A DNA stretch of 64,000 nt. It comes from Streptomyces lunaelactis (lineage in GTDB: Bacteria; Actinomycetota; Actinomycetes; Streptomycetales; Streptomycetaceae). The position numbers were made by a program, and so were the translations under genes. The notes under the pieces are model-generated. The model saw nothing but the letters and a program-made list of their open reading frames with translations, had not been told where the DNA came from and did no database searches. The stretch is from NCBI RefSeq assembly GCF_003054555.1, contig NZ_CP026304.1, positions 4,526,001 to 4,590,000 on the forward strand, in the 5' to 3' direction. Numbering within the stretch: position 1 is the stretch's first letter; the number at the start of each line of letters is the position of its first letter. This document shows positions 51,278 to 59,320 of the stretch, piece after piece.

Positions 51278-52252
51278 ATGCCCTTCGCCCGCCTAGCAGC
51301 CGCGACGACCCCCACCGCCCACATCGGCCTCGGCCTTGCGGCTGTAGGCCGCCCCGGGTACATCAACCTCGGGAGGGACGCCGATCTGCCGGCCGAGCGC
51401 AGTGTCGAGGCCCTGCGCCGACGGACGCACGAACTGCTGGACGCCGCCTATGCCCAGGGCGTCCGCTACGTGGACGTGGCCCGCTCCTACGGCCGCTCCG
51501 AAGAGTTCCTCGCCGATTGGCTGGCCCGGCGACCCGACATCGACGACCTGGTCGTCGGCAGCAAGTGGGGATACCGGTACACGGCGGACTGGCGCACCGA
51601 CGCCGACGTCCACGAGGTCAAGGACCACAGCGTCAGCACCTTCGAGGAGCAGCGCGCCGAGACGGCCGCGCTACTGGAGGACCGGCTCGACCTGTACCAG
51701 ATCCACTCCGTCACGCCCGACAGCCTTGCCCTCTCCGACAAGGAACTCCACACCAGACTTGCCGAGTTCGCCACCGAGAGCGGAGTGAGCGTGGGCTTCA
51801 CCACCAGCGGCCCCTCCCAGGCGGAGACGATCCGGGCGGCCCTCGCCGTCACGGTCGACGACAAGCCGCTGTTCCGTACGGTGCAGAGCACCTACAACGT
51901 GCTCGAGACCTCGGCCGGGCCCGCGCTCGCCGAGGCCCACGACTCGGGCGTCTGCGTCATCGTCAAGGAGGCCATGGCCAACGGACGCCTTGCCGCGCCG
52001 CACGCCCCGGCCGCGCTCCGGGATATCGCCGAACAGACCGGCCTGGGCTGTGACGCGGTCGCGCTGGCCATGGTCCTGCGCAAACCCTGGGTATCGATGG
52101 TCCTCTCGGGCGCCGCGACGGCCGTGCACCTGTCCTCGAACCTGCACGCGGCGGTCGTCGACCTCGATGACGAACAACTGGGCCGCCTCGCCGACATGGC
52201 GGAGAAACCGTCCGACTACTGGCGTGAGCGAGCCGCACTCCCCTGGACCTGA
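51278..52252 (+). CDS. aldo/keto reductase
   Basis: A 324-residue NADPH-dependent oxidoreductase with TIM-barrel fold. The catalytic tetrad is present: Asp66 and Tyr71 in VRYVDVARSYGRSEEFLADWL, Lys96 in VVGSKWGYRYT, and His143 in LDLYQIHSVTPDS. The C-terminal cofactor-binding loop includes PWVSMVLSGAATAVHLSSNL. Length is normal. The ATG at 51278 follows a GGGAGTGAGCG. It stands alone between decayed sequences. A remnant of another reductase gene lies at 38890-39058. The substrate is not predictable. Confidence 0.9.
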   Translation: MPFARLAAATTPTAHIGLGLAAVGRPGYINLGRDADLPAERSVEALRRRTHELLDAAYAQGVRYVDVARSYGRSEEFLADWLARRPDIDDLVVGSKWGYRYTADWRTDADVHEVKDHSVSTFEEQRAETAALLEDRLDLYQIHSVTPDSLALSDKELHTRLAEFATESGVSVGFTTSGPSQAETIRAALAVTVDDKPLFRTVQSTYNVLETSAGPALAEAHDSGVCVIVKEAMANGRLAAPHAPAALRDIAEQTGLGCDAVALAMVLRKPWVSMVLSGAATAVHLSSNLHAAVVDLDDEQLGRLADMAEKPSDYWRERAALPWT

Positions 52253-52661
52253 GCGCCACACCCGCTGCGGCCCGCGGGAGGTCCGGGCGGCGCTCGGACC
52301 CTGCCGGCTGTCGGCAGCCCAGTCAGGGCGTCGAAGTCCGCGCGGGTCGGCCCGATCGCCGGATGGATCGTTGTCAGCAGCACGTGCCCGAGGTGGCAGC
52401 CACGCTGCCGCTGAGACCCAAAACCGCCGACTACCCCCGCCAGAACAGCTCCCCAAGCTCTCGCTCATGCCGCCATCCCGGCCGCGGTTCGGACCGTGGT
52501 GGGTCGGCTGCGAGACGGCCTCTGGTTCCGCCGTGATCGCGAAAGCGGCTCCCGTCAACAGTGGTTCACCGATAATGACGATCAGCTGTGTGGCGGAGCG
52601 GATGCACAGCCCATACGGATCGGTGGCAGACGACGGCTCGTGACAACTGGGGGACGACCAA
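52253..52661. other. intergenic region
   Basis: No gene supported in about 409 bases between the aldo/keto reductase and the truncated reductase fragment. It presumably carried the promoter of the latter. Confidence 0.4.
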
Positions 52662-52763
52662 ATGCGTATAGGGGTGTACCTCGCACACCCGAGGCCGGGG
52701 AGCTTCAACCACGCTGTGTTCGATGCCGTGGTGGAGGAGCTGCGCGGGCGAGGGTGCCAGACA
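52662..52763 (+). pseudogene. 5' fragment of a flavodoxin-fold NAD(P)H oxidoreductase
   Basis: Thirty-four codons from an ATG at 52662: MRIGVYLAHPRPGSFNHAVF and DAVVEELRGRGCQT, the typical start of NAD(P)H dehydrogenase (quinone)-type flavoproteins, where the S-F-N loop binds FMN phosphate. The gene is cut at about 52763, where an ISL3-type transposase remnant begins in reverse orientation, and its remainder is not found beyond the element. An insertion followed by deletion explains it. Confidence 0.75.
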
Positions 52764-53409
52764 CGATCTCGACGCCCGGATGGGCGCGCAGCCACGATTC
52801 GAGGGTGTCGGCCGTGCGGTCGGGCAGTACGTCGATCCGCCTATGGGTCTCGGCGTCGATCACCACGGTGGCGTAGCAATGCCGCCGGCGCAGAGCGAAA
52901 TCGTCGACGCCGATCACGCGGGGAACCCGCCCGGCGGTCAACGGGATGCGCATCAGGGCGCGCAGGGCAGTGTGACGCGACAAGCCCACCGCGAGTAGCG
53001 CCAGCAAACGTGCCCCCGCCCGGCCCGCTAACTCTTTGACCACGGCCTTGACTTGCCTGGTCAGACGGGCTGTGCGTCGCTGGTATCGCTCCAGCACACC
53101 GGGCACCTGCTCGCGGAAGGTGTGACGGCAGCCGCGCGTGGGACACACCAGGCGCCGCACCCGCACACGGACCACCACCCGCCGCCCGTCCACCGGCACG
53201 TCGGCCACCGTCCGCAGGTGAAAGCCGTGCACACGATCGGACGGCGCCCCGCAACCCGGACACGGCACCGGTTCCTCCGGCGTCCGTGCCCGCACCAGAA
53301 TCCGCTCGGCCTCGTCGGTCACATCCTCGATGGCCAGCGGCGACAGACCCGAAAACACCACATCTACAAGCTCGTTGACATCACGCACGCCATGCCAACG
53401 ACCCATCAC
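52764..53409 (-). pseudogene. ISL3-family transposase, C-terminally truncated
   Basis: The first 215 codons of an ISL3-type transposase. The N-terminal zinc ribbon is present (CPGCGAPSDRVHGFHLRTVADVP, then VCPTRGCRHTFREQ), then the helix-turn-helix region ALLAVGLSRHTALRALMRIP, and the first catalytic Asp block PRVIGVDDFALRRRHCYATVVID. After HPGVEIV the sequence leaves the family, at the element's broken end; the frame then runs on to 52705 in foreign sequence. The rest of the catalytic core (second Asp and Glu) is missing, so the protein is inactive. Confidence 0.82.
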
Positions 53410-53440
53410 AACCCTCCGTCACCACCGAATGTGAGACAGG
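52764..53440 (-). mobile_element. truncated ISL3-family insertion sequence
   Basis: The element keeps its 5' end and about half the transposase. Outside the start codon lies GGCCCTGTCTCACATTCGG (minus strand, about 53440-53422), a plausible left terminal repeat; the other end was lost at about 52764, where it abuts a truncated reductase gene. It cannot move by itself. Confidence 0.7.
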
Positions 53441-53454
53441 GCCGTTCACTGGAC

Positions 53455-53649
53455 AGACCCGGACGAGCTGAACGCCTCGGCACCGGCGTGCGCTTCGTCC
53501 GGCGCCTCATCGCCGAACGCCGCATCCGGTATGTGAAGCTCGGCAAGCCCGTCCGCATCCCCGAGAGCGCCGTGGCTGCCTACGTCGAGGAGCGGACGGT
53601 CCCGACCGCCCAGGAGGCGCTGGCCGCTCTCTACGGGAAGACGGCCTGA
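53455..53649 (+). pseudogene. excisionase-like helix-turn-helix gene, frame-shifted
   Basis: A small excisionase/MerR-like DNA-binding gene of the kind that precedes integrases in actinobacterial elements. The body GTGVRFVRRLIAERRIRYVKLGKPVRIPESAVAAYVEERTVP is intact. At its start DPDELN reads in one frame and AERLGTG in another, which fits a 4-base loss within the expected DELAERLGTG. Upstream, the IS remnant has replaced the original 5' region. The TGA overlaps the integrase ATG, so the two were coupled. Confidence 0.7.
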
Positions 53650-54295
53650 TGGCGGGGCGTAAGCCGCAGCGGCGGCGCGAGTTCGGCACCGTGCGCCAGC
53701 TGCCCTCGGGCCGGTGGCAGGCGCGCTACTGGGCACTGGACGGCAGTCGCCGGAAGGCCACGGAGACGTTCGCCCTTCGCCGCCCGGGCTTCACTCTCGA
53801 ACCGCTCGCGGTCAAGGTCGCAAACGCCGCACCCGAGTTGACCACCGGCCGCCGGGTCGAGGGCGACACGAAGTCGGCCGCCGGGGAGCGCACCGTCCAC
53901 CTGCCCGCGTTCCTCTGCATGGAGGTGAAGCGGCACCTCGACTGGTTCGCCGAGAAGGGCCCCGACGGTCTGCTGTTCGTTGGTGAGAAGGGGCACCGTT
54001 CCGGCGGCCCACCTTTGGGCGCAGGTTCCGCCGGGCCCGCGCGAAGGTCGGCCTGCCAGACGATTTCCGCTTCTACGACCTGCGTCACACCGGACACACC
54101 CTGTCCACGCGGTCCGGAGCCACGCTCAAGGACATGATGGTCCGCGCCGGTCAGTCCTCGGAGAAGGCGGCGCTGATCTACCAGCACTCCGATGACGAAC
54201 GTCAGAAGGAGGTTGCCGAGGGCCTCGACGTCACCGTGCGCGCCGCACGCCAGAAGGCGGCGGTCACTCGGCAGAGGCTGGCCCGAGAAGGCTGA
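53649..54295 (+). pseudogene. degenerate tyrosine recombinase (phage/AICE-type integrase)
   Basis: Starts normally (MAGRKPQRRREFGTVRQLPS, then WQARYWALDGSRRKATETFA), then a large internal deletion joins it at about 53785 to a later part: VEGDTKSAAGERTVHLPAFL and DWFAEKGPDGLLFVGEKG. At about 53990 a frameshift follows, after which the catalytic block FYDLRHTGHTLSTRSGATL and the region ALIYQHSDDERQKEVAEGL, with the likely nucleophilic Tyr, read to the stop at 54295. The first catalytic Arg is gone. It is a dead integrase of the kind carried by pSAM2-like elements. Confidence 0.82.
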
Positions 54296-54296
54296 T

Positions 54297-54331
54297 GGAA
54301 GGGGGCTGGGGCCAGCGTCCCGGCCCCTTCC
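54297..54331. terminator. terminator-like hairpin after the integrase remnant
   Basis: GGAAGGGG and CCCCTTCC form the outer stem, extended by an imperfect inner stem, beginning at the integrase stop. Confidence 0.55.
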
Positions 54332-54385
54332 GTCGCCTCCTCCACGCTGCCGCGGCGTAGGGAAGGCGGCACTTCGTAGGTGTTT

Positions 54386-55017
54386 CTATCCCAGCCCGTA
54401 CGCGCGGTGGTATGGCAGTTCAGCGTCGGTGGCTCTGAGGAAGTGAGGATCCCGTCTCCGCCCGCCCGCAGTGTGGCAGGGCTGGCCGACGTCAGCGCCG
54501 CAGTCCCGGCAGTCCCAGTCCAGGGCTTCCTTGATGCCCTGGGCCTTGATCTCGTCGAGTACGGCCGTCCGCTGCTTCCACCACGCCTCTCGCTGCCCGT
54601 TGTCGTACGGCTGGGATGCCTGGGTTTCACGGAAAGCTTCTTGCCGTTCGGAGTCGGCGAGTGGGCCGGACAGGGGCCTGGTCGTGACAGCCACCTGGGC
54701 GGCTCGTTCTCCTTCCTCTATCTCCTCTTCCATGCCGTCCACTCGTTCGCGCAGGTGCTGTTCAAAGTCGGCAAGGGTCGCGTCCGGGTACGTCGTGGCG
54801 AAGTTGAGGGTCTCGATGTGGAGGATGCGCAGCAGGCGGCTGGGTGGAGAGTGCCCCCTGTCGGCCGCTTTGCTGATGCGAGGCGGATCTGCTGTTGGAG
54901 CCGAAGGATCGCTTCGCCTCTGTCACCGTGGGCGCCGCCCGCCAGGAGTGAAGTGCTGGCGCCACTCAGGCGTAGAATTGAAGAGTTCTTCAATTTGCTA
55001 GTTGCCGAGTCGGGCAA
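54386..55017 (-). pseudogene. hypothetical protein with C-terminal zinc-finger-like motif, apparent frameshift
   Basis: Two adjacent frames together make one plausible protein. From about 55017 one reads EAILRLQQQIRLASAKRPTGGTLHP; at about 54850 a one-base loss shifts to SRLLRILHIETLNFATTYPDATLADFEQHLRERVDGM, continuing to DWDCRDCGADVGQPCHTAGGRRRDPHFLRAT, a Cys-rich motif (C-x2-C-x5-6-C) common in small streptomycete phage- or plasmid-related proteins, and ending at 54386. If the shift is real, an alternative is a shorter 118-residue protein starting at a GTG at 54742. It lies between the integrase remnant and the ArsR operon. Function unknown. Confidence 0.5.
54976..54995 (+). promoter_or_regulatory. 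perfect inverted repeat, candidate ArsR operator
   Basis: AATTGAAGAGTTCTTCAATT: two 9-bp arms with a GT centre, unusually AT-rich here. It lies 48-67 bases before the first gene of the ArsR operon, and ArsR-family proteins bind such repeats. Confidence 0.55.
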
Positions 55018-55042
55018 GGGTGCTGAGGTGGGAAGGGTGGTC

Positions 55043-55240
55043 GTGGGCGGGTTCGTCGAGGCGGTGCTCGAGCGCGTCCGGGATGCGCGGGCTGCTGTGC
55101 AGGCCGCGTTGGAGGCGGAGGACGCCTACGGCGTGGCGGTAGCGCAGGAAGAGCTGGACGATGCCCTTCGGCTCGCGAGCGACCACGGGATCGACGTGAG
55201 GGCGGAGGAGGGTGAGCGAGGTGCCGGTTCCGCTGTATGA
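55043..55240 (+). CDS. small coiled-coil-like protein upstream of arsR
   Basis: A 65-residue acidic helical protein: FVEAVLERVRDARAAVQAAL, then EAEDAYGVAVAQEELDDALRLASDHGIDVRAEEGERG. The heptad-like pattern suggests one long helix pair. I choose the GTG at 55043 because GGAAGG is 6 bases upstream; GTGs at 55028 and 55037 are alternatives. It overlaps the ArsR gene by 29 bases in another frame, so it is the first gene of the ArsR operon. It resembles small proteins often found just ahead of such regulators in Streptomyces; role unknown. Confidence 0.6.
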   Translation: MGGFVEAVLERVRDARAAVQAALEAEDAYGVAVAQEELDDALRLASDHGIDVRAEEGERGAGSAV

Positions 55241-55565
55241 GGCGAAGGCGGAGTTCTTCCGGATGCTGGGGCATCCGGTGCGGATACGGGTGCTGGAGCT
55301 GCTGCAGGACGGCCCGATGCCGGTCCGGGATCTTCTCGCGGCGATCGAGATCGAGCCCTCCAACTTGTCGCAGCAGCTGGCGGTGCTGCGCCGCTCCGGG
55401 ATCGTGACCGCGACCCGGGAGAGCTCGACGGTGGTGTACGAGCTCGCGGGCGGGGACGTGGCGGAGTTGCTCGCTGCTGCGCGGCGCATTCTGGCTGTCC
55501 TGCTGACCGGGCAGCAGGAGTTGCTGGCCGAGTTGCGCGAGGCGGAGAAGGAAGCGGCTCCATGA
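55212..55565 (+). CDS. ArsR family transcriptional regulator
   Basis: A 117-residue winged-helix repressor: YEAKAEFFRMLGHPVRIRVLELLQDG, recognition helix IEPSNLSQQLAVLRRSGIVTATRES, wing SSTVVYELAGGD, and a C-terminal helix ILAVLLTGQQELLAELRE. The metal-binding ELCVC motif of ArsR proper is absent, so it may sense a non-metal signal. A close relative of the same subfamily is encoded at 63695-64000 (LSQQLAVLRR is identical), and the two bracket the Ehr complex. It is coupled to the ATP-binding gene by ATGA. A perfect AT-rich inverted repeat upstream is its likely operator. Confidence 0.9.
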   Translation: MSEVPVPLYEAKAEFFRMLGHPVRIRVLELLQDGPMPVRDLLAAIEIEPSNLSQQLAVLRRSGIVTATRESSTVVYELAGGDVAELLAAARRILAVLLTGQQELLAELREAEKEAAP

Positions 55566-56059
55566 TGGGCATGGATAGGTTCAGGCCGTGGCGCAAGCAC
55601 TTGCCCGCTGCGGCAGTCGAGCACACGCTGCCACCGGTCCAGCGGCATCTCGTGTCCGTCGAGGTGGCGCCGGAGGCGGTGCGGGAAGCGCGGCAGGCAG
55701 TGGCCGAGCACCTGCCGAAGGTCGGCATCGCCCCGAACTCCGCATTCGCCGGAGCTGTGCTGCTCGTCGCCAGCGAACTGGTCGCCAACGTGATCCGGCA
55801 CGCCGTGCACACTCCCGTGGCGGATGTCGGGATAACGGTGGGTGGCGGACAACTGGTCATTGCGGTCGCCGACTGCGACCCGCGCCTTCCCGGCCTGACG
55901 CGGGACGCCATGGGCGAGGGGCTGCGCACGGTGGCCGAGCTGGCAGCCGAGTACGACGGCGAGGTCAGTGCGGAGCCGGCCGTTGACCACGAAGGCAAGG
56001 TCGTGTTCGTCCGGTTCCGCATTCCAGCGGAGAGGCCCAGTGGAGTTTCGAGGCTGTGA
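55562..56059 (+). CDS. SpoIIAB/RsbW-like ATP-binding protein
   Basis: A 165-residue GHKL ATPase of the anti-sigma type. The N-box is LLVASELVANVIRHAVHTP (about residues 67-85), G1 is LVIAVADCDP, and the lid region is MGEGLRTVAELAAEYDGEV, with a less canonical Gly pattern than usual. The N-terminal 40 residues carry LPPVQRHLVSVEVAPEAVREARQAV. It is translationally coupled at both ends (ATGA with arsR, GTGA with the DUF6126 gene). It may regulate a sigma factor or another partner by phosphorylation; no partner is evident in the operon. Confidence 0.8.
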   Translation: MMGMDRFRPWRKHLPAAAVEHTLPPVQRHLVSVEVAPEAVREARQAVAEHLPKVGIAPNSAFAGAVLLVASELVANVIRHAVHTPVADVGITVGGGQLVIAVADCDPRLPGLTRDAMGEGLRTVAELAAEYDGEVSAEPAVDHEGKVVFVRFRIPAERPSGVSRL

Positions 56060-56220
56060 CTGATGACATGAGTGGGAAGACGGCGCGCGAAGAGCGGGAC
56101 GAAGAGAGGTGGAAGGAGCGCGGCGTGATGCTGCGCGTCTTCGTGTACGTCTTCGCGACCCATCTGTTCGCCGGCTTCGTCTGGCTGCTCTTCTACGTGG
56201 GCGAGCACGCGCAGAAGTAG
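56056..56220 (+). CDS. DUF6126 family small membrane protein
   Basis: A 54-residue protein: a charged N-terminus KTAREERDEERWKERG followed by one membrane helix in MLRVFVYVFATHLFAGFVWLLFYVG and a short external EHAQK end, matching the DUF6126 family of streptomycetes. The GTG start overlaps the ATP-binding protein's stop (GTGA), making it the last gene of the ArsR operon. Its stop lies 9 bases from the convergent large-subunit gene of the Ehr complex. Function unknown; members commonly accompany small ATP-binding proteins and regulators. Confidence 0.8.
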   Translation: MTDDMSGKTAREERDEERWKERGVMLRVFVYVFATHLFAGFVWLLFYVGEHAQK

Positions 56221-56229
56221 CGGGCGGCG

Positions 56230-57711
56230 TCATAGGTCGTTGCCGGCGTAGGAGAGGTTGAAGCTCTTATTCGTCAGGGGGAAGTCCGGGACGATCGTGT
56301 CGGTGAGGGCGACGGGCAGGGCGGGCCAGTTGAAGAAGGACGGGTCGACGGGTTTGGCGCGGGACAGCTTGCGGTCGGGGCCGAGTTCGATGCGGGTGGT
56401 GATGGTGCCGCGCCAGCCCTCGGCGATGCCGACGCCGGTGCCGGGGCCCGCTCCGGGCGGGGGCGTGGGCGCGAGGACGGCACCTGGGGCGAGGCCATCG
56501 GTGAGGTGCTCGATCAGGGCGAGGGAGATGTCGATTTCCTCGGCGCGGACGAGGAAGCGGGCCAGCACGTCGCCGGTGTCGCGGACGGGAACAGCGATCT
56601 CCGTGTCGTACATGGTGAAGGGGTGGCTGATGCGGGCGTCGGTGCCGGGCAGGCCGCTGGCGCGGGCCACGTAGCCGAGGCAGCCGATGTCGCGGGCGGC
56701 GTCGGCGGTGAGGACGGCGGTGCCGGTGAAGCGGTCGCGGACGGTTGACTGGTCGAGCGCGAGGTGGGCGATCTCGCGGATGTCCGCCCCGATCGCGTGA
56801 AGGCGCCCGGGGTCGGGCAGGGCGTGCAGGGCTGCGCCGCCGGGTACGACGCCGCCGCGCAGCAGGCGGTGACCGGTGATCTCGGCGTTGAGGCGAAGGA
56901 GTTGTTCCCGTACGCGTTGGGCGTGGGCATTGAGGATGGAGTGGCCGACGTCGTTGCAGAGCATGCCCAGGTCGGCGACGTGGTTGTGCAGGCGTTCCAG
57001 CTCCAGGAGCATGGCGCGGGCGCGCTGGGCGGCGGCTGGCACCTGCATGCCGGTGGCTTCTTCGACGGCGAGGCAGTAGGCGAGGGCGTGGCCGACGGCG
57101 GTGTCGCCGCTGATGCGTTCGGCGAGCGGCAGGCCGGCGGCGATCGAGCGGCCCTGGAAGAGTTTTTCGATGCCTTTGTGGACGAACCAGAGGCGGGCCT
57201 TGAGTTTGAGGATGGTCTCGCCGACGACGGAGAAGCGGAAGTGGCCGGGTTCGATGAGTCCGGCGTGCACCGGCCCGACGGGGATTTCGTAGACGCCGTC
57301 GCCTTCGACTTCCAGGAAGGGGTAGGGGCCTTCCTGTTCGGCGAAGGGGGGCGGGGGCCCGGCGTCGGGGAGCATGGGGTACCAGCCGCGGGGCCAGTGG
57401 AAGTGGCGCACCAGGCGGCGCGGCATGGGGTGATCGAGGGGGACGATGCCGAAGAGGTCCCGCATTTCGCGTTCGAAGCGGCCTGCGGGGAAGGAGAGAT
57501 GGGCCAGTGTCGGCACCTCGGGCTGGCCGGCATCCAGGTGTACGTGCAGTTCGGTACGGACATCGGGCGGTCCGGCGACGAAGAGATACACGACGCGGAT
57601 CCGGTCCTCGTCGTGGTGTGCGGCGACCAGGGCGAGGCGGTGACCGTCGCGAAGCAGCTCGGCAGCCCGGTGCGGGAGTTCGGACGTACTGATCTCGTGC
57701 ACGGTGCGCAT
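56230..57711 (-). CDS. HyfG/HycE-like large subunit lacking NiFe ligands (Ehr type)
   Basis: A 493-residue fusion of NuoC- and NuoD-like domains, as in hydrogenase-4/formate hydrogenlyase large subunits. The NuoC part has FEREMRDLFGIVPLDHPMPRRLVRHFHWP; the NuoD part starts near 145 (EIPVGPVHAGLIEPGHFRF). Where hydrogenases have the first Cys-x2-Cys pair (RxCGxC), this one has ERISGDTAVGHAL, with Ser201 and Thr204; the C-terminus, ending NLSYAGNDL, has no Cys either. So it cannot hold a NiFe centre and matches Ehr, the energy-converting hydrogenase-related complexes. Last gene of a six-gene operon; start at 57711, 4 bases after the upstream stop. Confidence 0.85.
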   Translation of the reverse strand: MRTVHEISTSELPHRAAELLRDGHRLALVAAHHDEDRIRVVYLFVAGPPDVRTELHVHLDAGQPEVPTLAHLSFPAGRFEREMRDLFGIVPLDHPMPRRLVRHFHWPRGWYPMLPDAGPPPPFAEQEGPYPFLEVEGDGVYEIPVGPVHAGLIEPGHFRFSVVGETILKLKARLWFVHKGIEKLFQGRSIAAGLPLAERISGDTAVGHALAYCLAVEEATGMQVPAAAQRARAMLLELERLHNHVADLGMLCNDVGHSILNAHAQRVREQLLRLNAEITGHRLLRGGVVPGGAALHALPDPGRLHAIGADIREIAHLALDQSTVRDRFTGTAVLTADAARDIGCLGYVARASGLPGTDARISHPFTMYDTEIAVPVRDTGDVLARFLVRAEEIDISLALIEHLTDGLAPGAVLAPTPPPGAGPGTGVGIAEGWRGTITTRIELGPDRKLSRAKPVDPSFFNWPALPVALTDTIVPDFPLTNKSFNLSYAGNDL

Positions 57712-57715
57712 GGTT

Positions 57716-59320
57716 TCAGCGGGCTCCGATCGCCTGGGCGGCGTCTTGCAGCAGGTCGGTGAGTGGTCCGGTCGCGATGCCCAGGGCCGCGCAGGCCACC
57801 AGTCCCAGGGCGAGCGGCCACAGGCTCGTTGCAGGCGATTCGTCCGTACAGGCTGCAGGTCCGGGGCCGAGCAGCATCCGGGCGGTGCGGGCGGCGAGCG
57901 CGGCGAAAGCGATCAGCACCAGCACCAGGGCGACCGCTGCGGCCCAGCCCATGCGGGCGGCGAATCCGGCGCGAACGATGCCCAGTTCGGACGCGAACAG
58001 GCTGAACGGCGGGAAGGCGAGCAGCGCGACGACCGCGAGTCCGAAGACCCCACCGACCCCGGGTGCTCGTGCGAGCAGGCCGCGTACCCGCCCGATGCGG
58101 GTGGTCCGGGTGAGGTGGAGGATGTGTCCGGAGGCGCAGAAGGCTACTGCTTTGGCCAGGCCGTGTCCGGCGATGTGCAGGAGCAGGGCCGTGCGGGCGA
58201 GCGGGCTGCCGATCGCGGCGCCGAGGGCGATCAGGCTCATGTGCTCCATGCTCGAATAGGCGAGCATCCGCTTGTAGTCCCGCTGCGCCAGCAGCAGGGC
58301 CGCGGCGAGGGCGAGGGTGAGCAGGGCGATGCCGGTCAGCAGGGTGCGGGTGTAGCCGGTCCCGAGGGCCGCGTCGGCGATGACCTGGTAGCGCAGGATC
58401 GCAGTGAACGCGACGGACAGCAGGACCCCGGACATCAGGGCAGAGACGGGGGCGGGGGCCTGGCTGTGGGCGTCGGGCAGCCAGGCGTGCAGGGGCACGA
58501 GACCGGCCTTGGCGCCGAAGCCGAGGATCACGAGCGTCATGCCGAGCCGGGTGACATCCGGGTCGAGTTGGCCGGCCCGGTCCACGAGGGTCGGCCAGTT
58601 CAGGGCGGACGCCTCACTGATGCCCGCCTGCCGGGCGGCGTAGTAGATGAGGACCGTGCCCAGGAAGGCCAGGGCGATCCCGGCCGAGCAGATCACCACG
58701 TACTTCCACGCGGCCTCGACGGACGTACGGGTGCGGCGGTGGCCGACGAGGAACGCGGTCACGATGGTGGTGGCCTCGATGGCCACCCACAGCACCCCGA
58801 GATTCGCGGTGAGCACGGCCAGGCACATGGCGGCAAGGAACGCCTGCACCAGGGCATGGAAGAGCGCGGTGCTCCGGGCATCCGCCCGTGCGGCGGCGCG
58901 CTCGCCCGCCAAGTAGGAGGGAGCGGTGGCGCACGCGATCAGCGCGACGGCACCGACGACCAGCAGCATCCACACCGTCAGGGCATCAGCGCGCAGCAGT
59001 CCGCCGCAGGCGGTCACGGCTTCGTCGTCACCGCGCGTGGCGGCCAGTACCGCGCCGCACGCGATGACCGCCAACGGCGAGACCAGCCCGAACCAGTCGG
59101 CCCGGCGAGTCCCGTCGCCCCCCGGTGGGGGAGCAGCCGCGGCCCTGTCCACCCGGCCGCCGGCGGCGCCGACCAGAGCCGGCTGACGGACAGGAGATCT
59201 GGCCGGCTCTCGTACGTCCGCGGCAGCCTGGCTCAGGCTGGTGAGCATATAGCCGCCGGCGGCGGCGAGGGGTACGGCGACGGGCGTGGTCAGCAGCACG
59301 ACGGTGGTGAGGGAGGTCAT
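57716..59320 (-). CDS. HyfF/NuoN-like proton-translocating antiporter subunit
   Basis: A 534-residue polytopic protein of the complex I/Mrp antiporter superfamily with about 14 helices. Signature stretches are VLWVAIEATTIVTAFLVGHRRT (with the conserved Glu of helix 5), LGFGAKAGLVPLHAWLPDAHSQAPAPVSALMSG with conserved Lys and His, and LAYSSMEHMSLIALG. It would move protons or sodium ions across the membrane when coupled to the peripheral redox arm. The ATG overlaps the HyfE-like stop (ATGA). Length and motifs are normal for HyfF. Confidence 0.88.
   Translation of the reverse strand: MTSLTTVVLLTTPVAVPLAAAGGYMLTSLSQAAADVREPARSPVRQPALVGAAGGRVDRAAAAPPPGGDGTRRADWFGLVSPLAVIACGAVLAATRGDDEAVTACGGLLRADALTVWMLLVVGAVALIACATAPSYLAGERAAARADARSTALFHALVQAFLAAMCLAVLTANLGVLWVAIEATTIVTAFLVGHRRTRTSVEAAWKYVVICSAGIALAFLGTVLIYYAARQAGISEASALNWPTLVDRAGQLDPDVTRLGMTLVILGFGAKAGLVPLHAWLPDAHSQAPAPVSALMSGVLLSVAFTAILRYQVIADAALGTGYTRTLLTGIALLTLALAAALLLAQRDYKRMLAYSSMEHMSLIALGAAIGSPLARTALLLHIAGHGLAKAVAFCASGHILHLTRTTRIGRVRGLLARAPGVGGVFGLAVVALLAFPPFSLFASELGIVRAGFAARMGWAAAVALVLVLIAFAALAARTARMLLGPGPAACTDESPATSLWPLALGLVACAALGIATGPLTDLLQDAAQAIGAR

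Noticed and set aside
52705..52763. Final part of the transposase reading frame
   Set aside because: After HPGVEIV the frame runs into the antisense of the truncated reductase gene; it is foreign sequence, not transposase.
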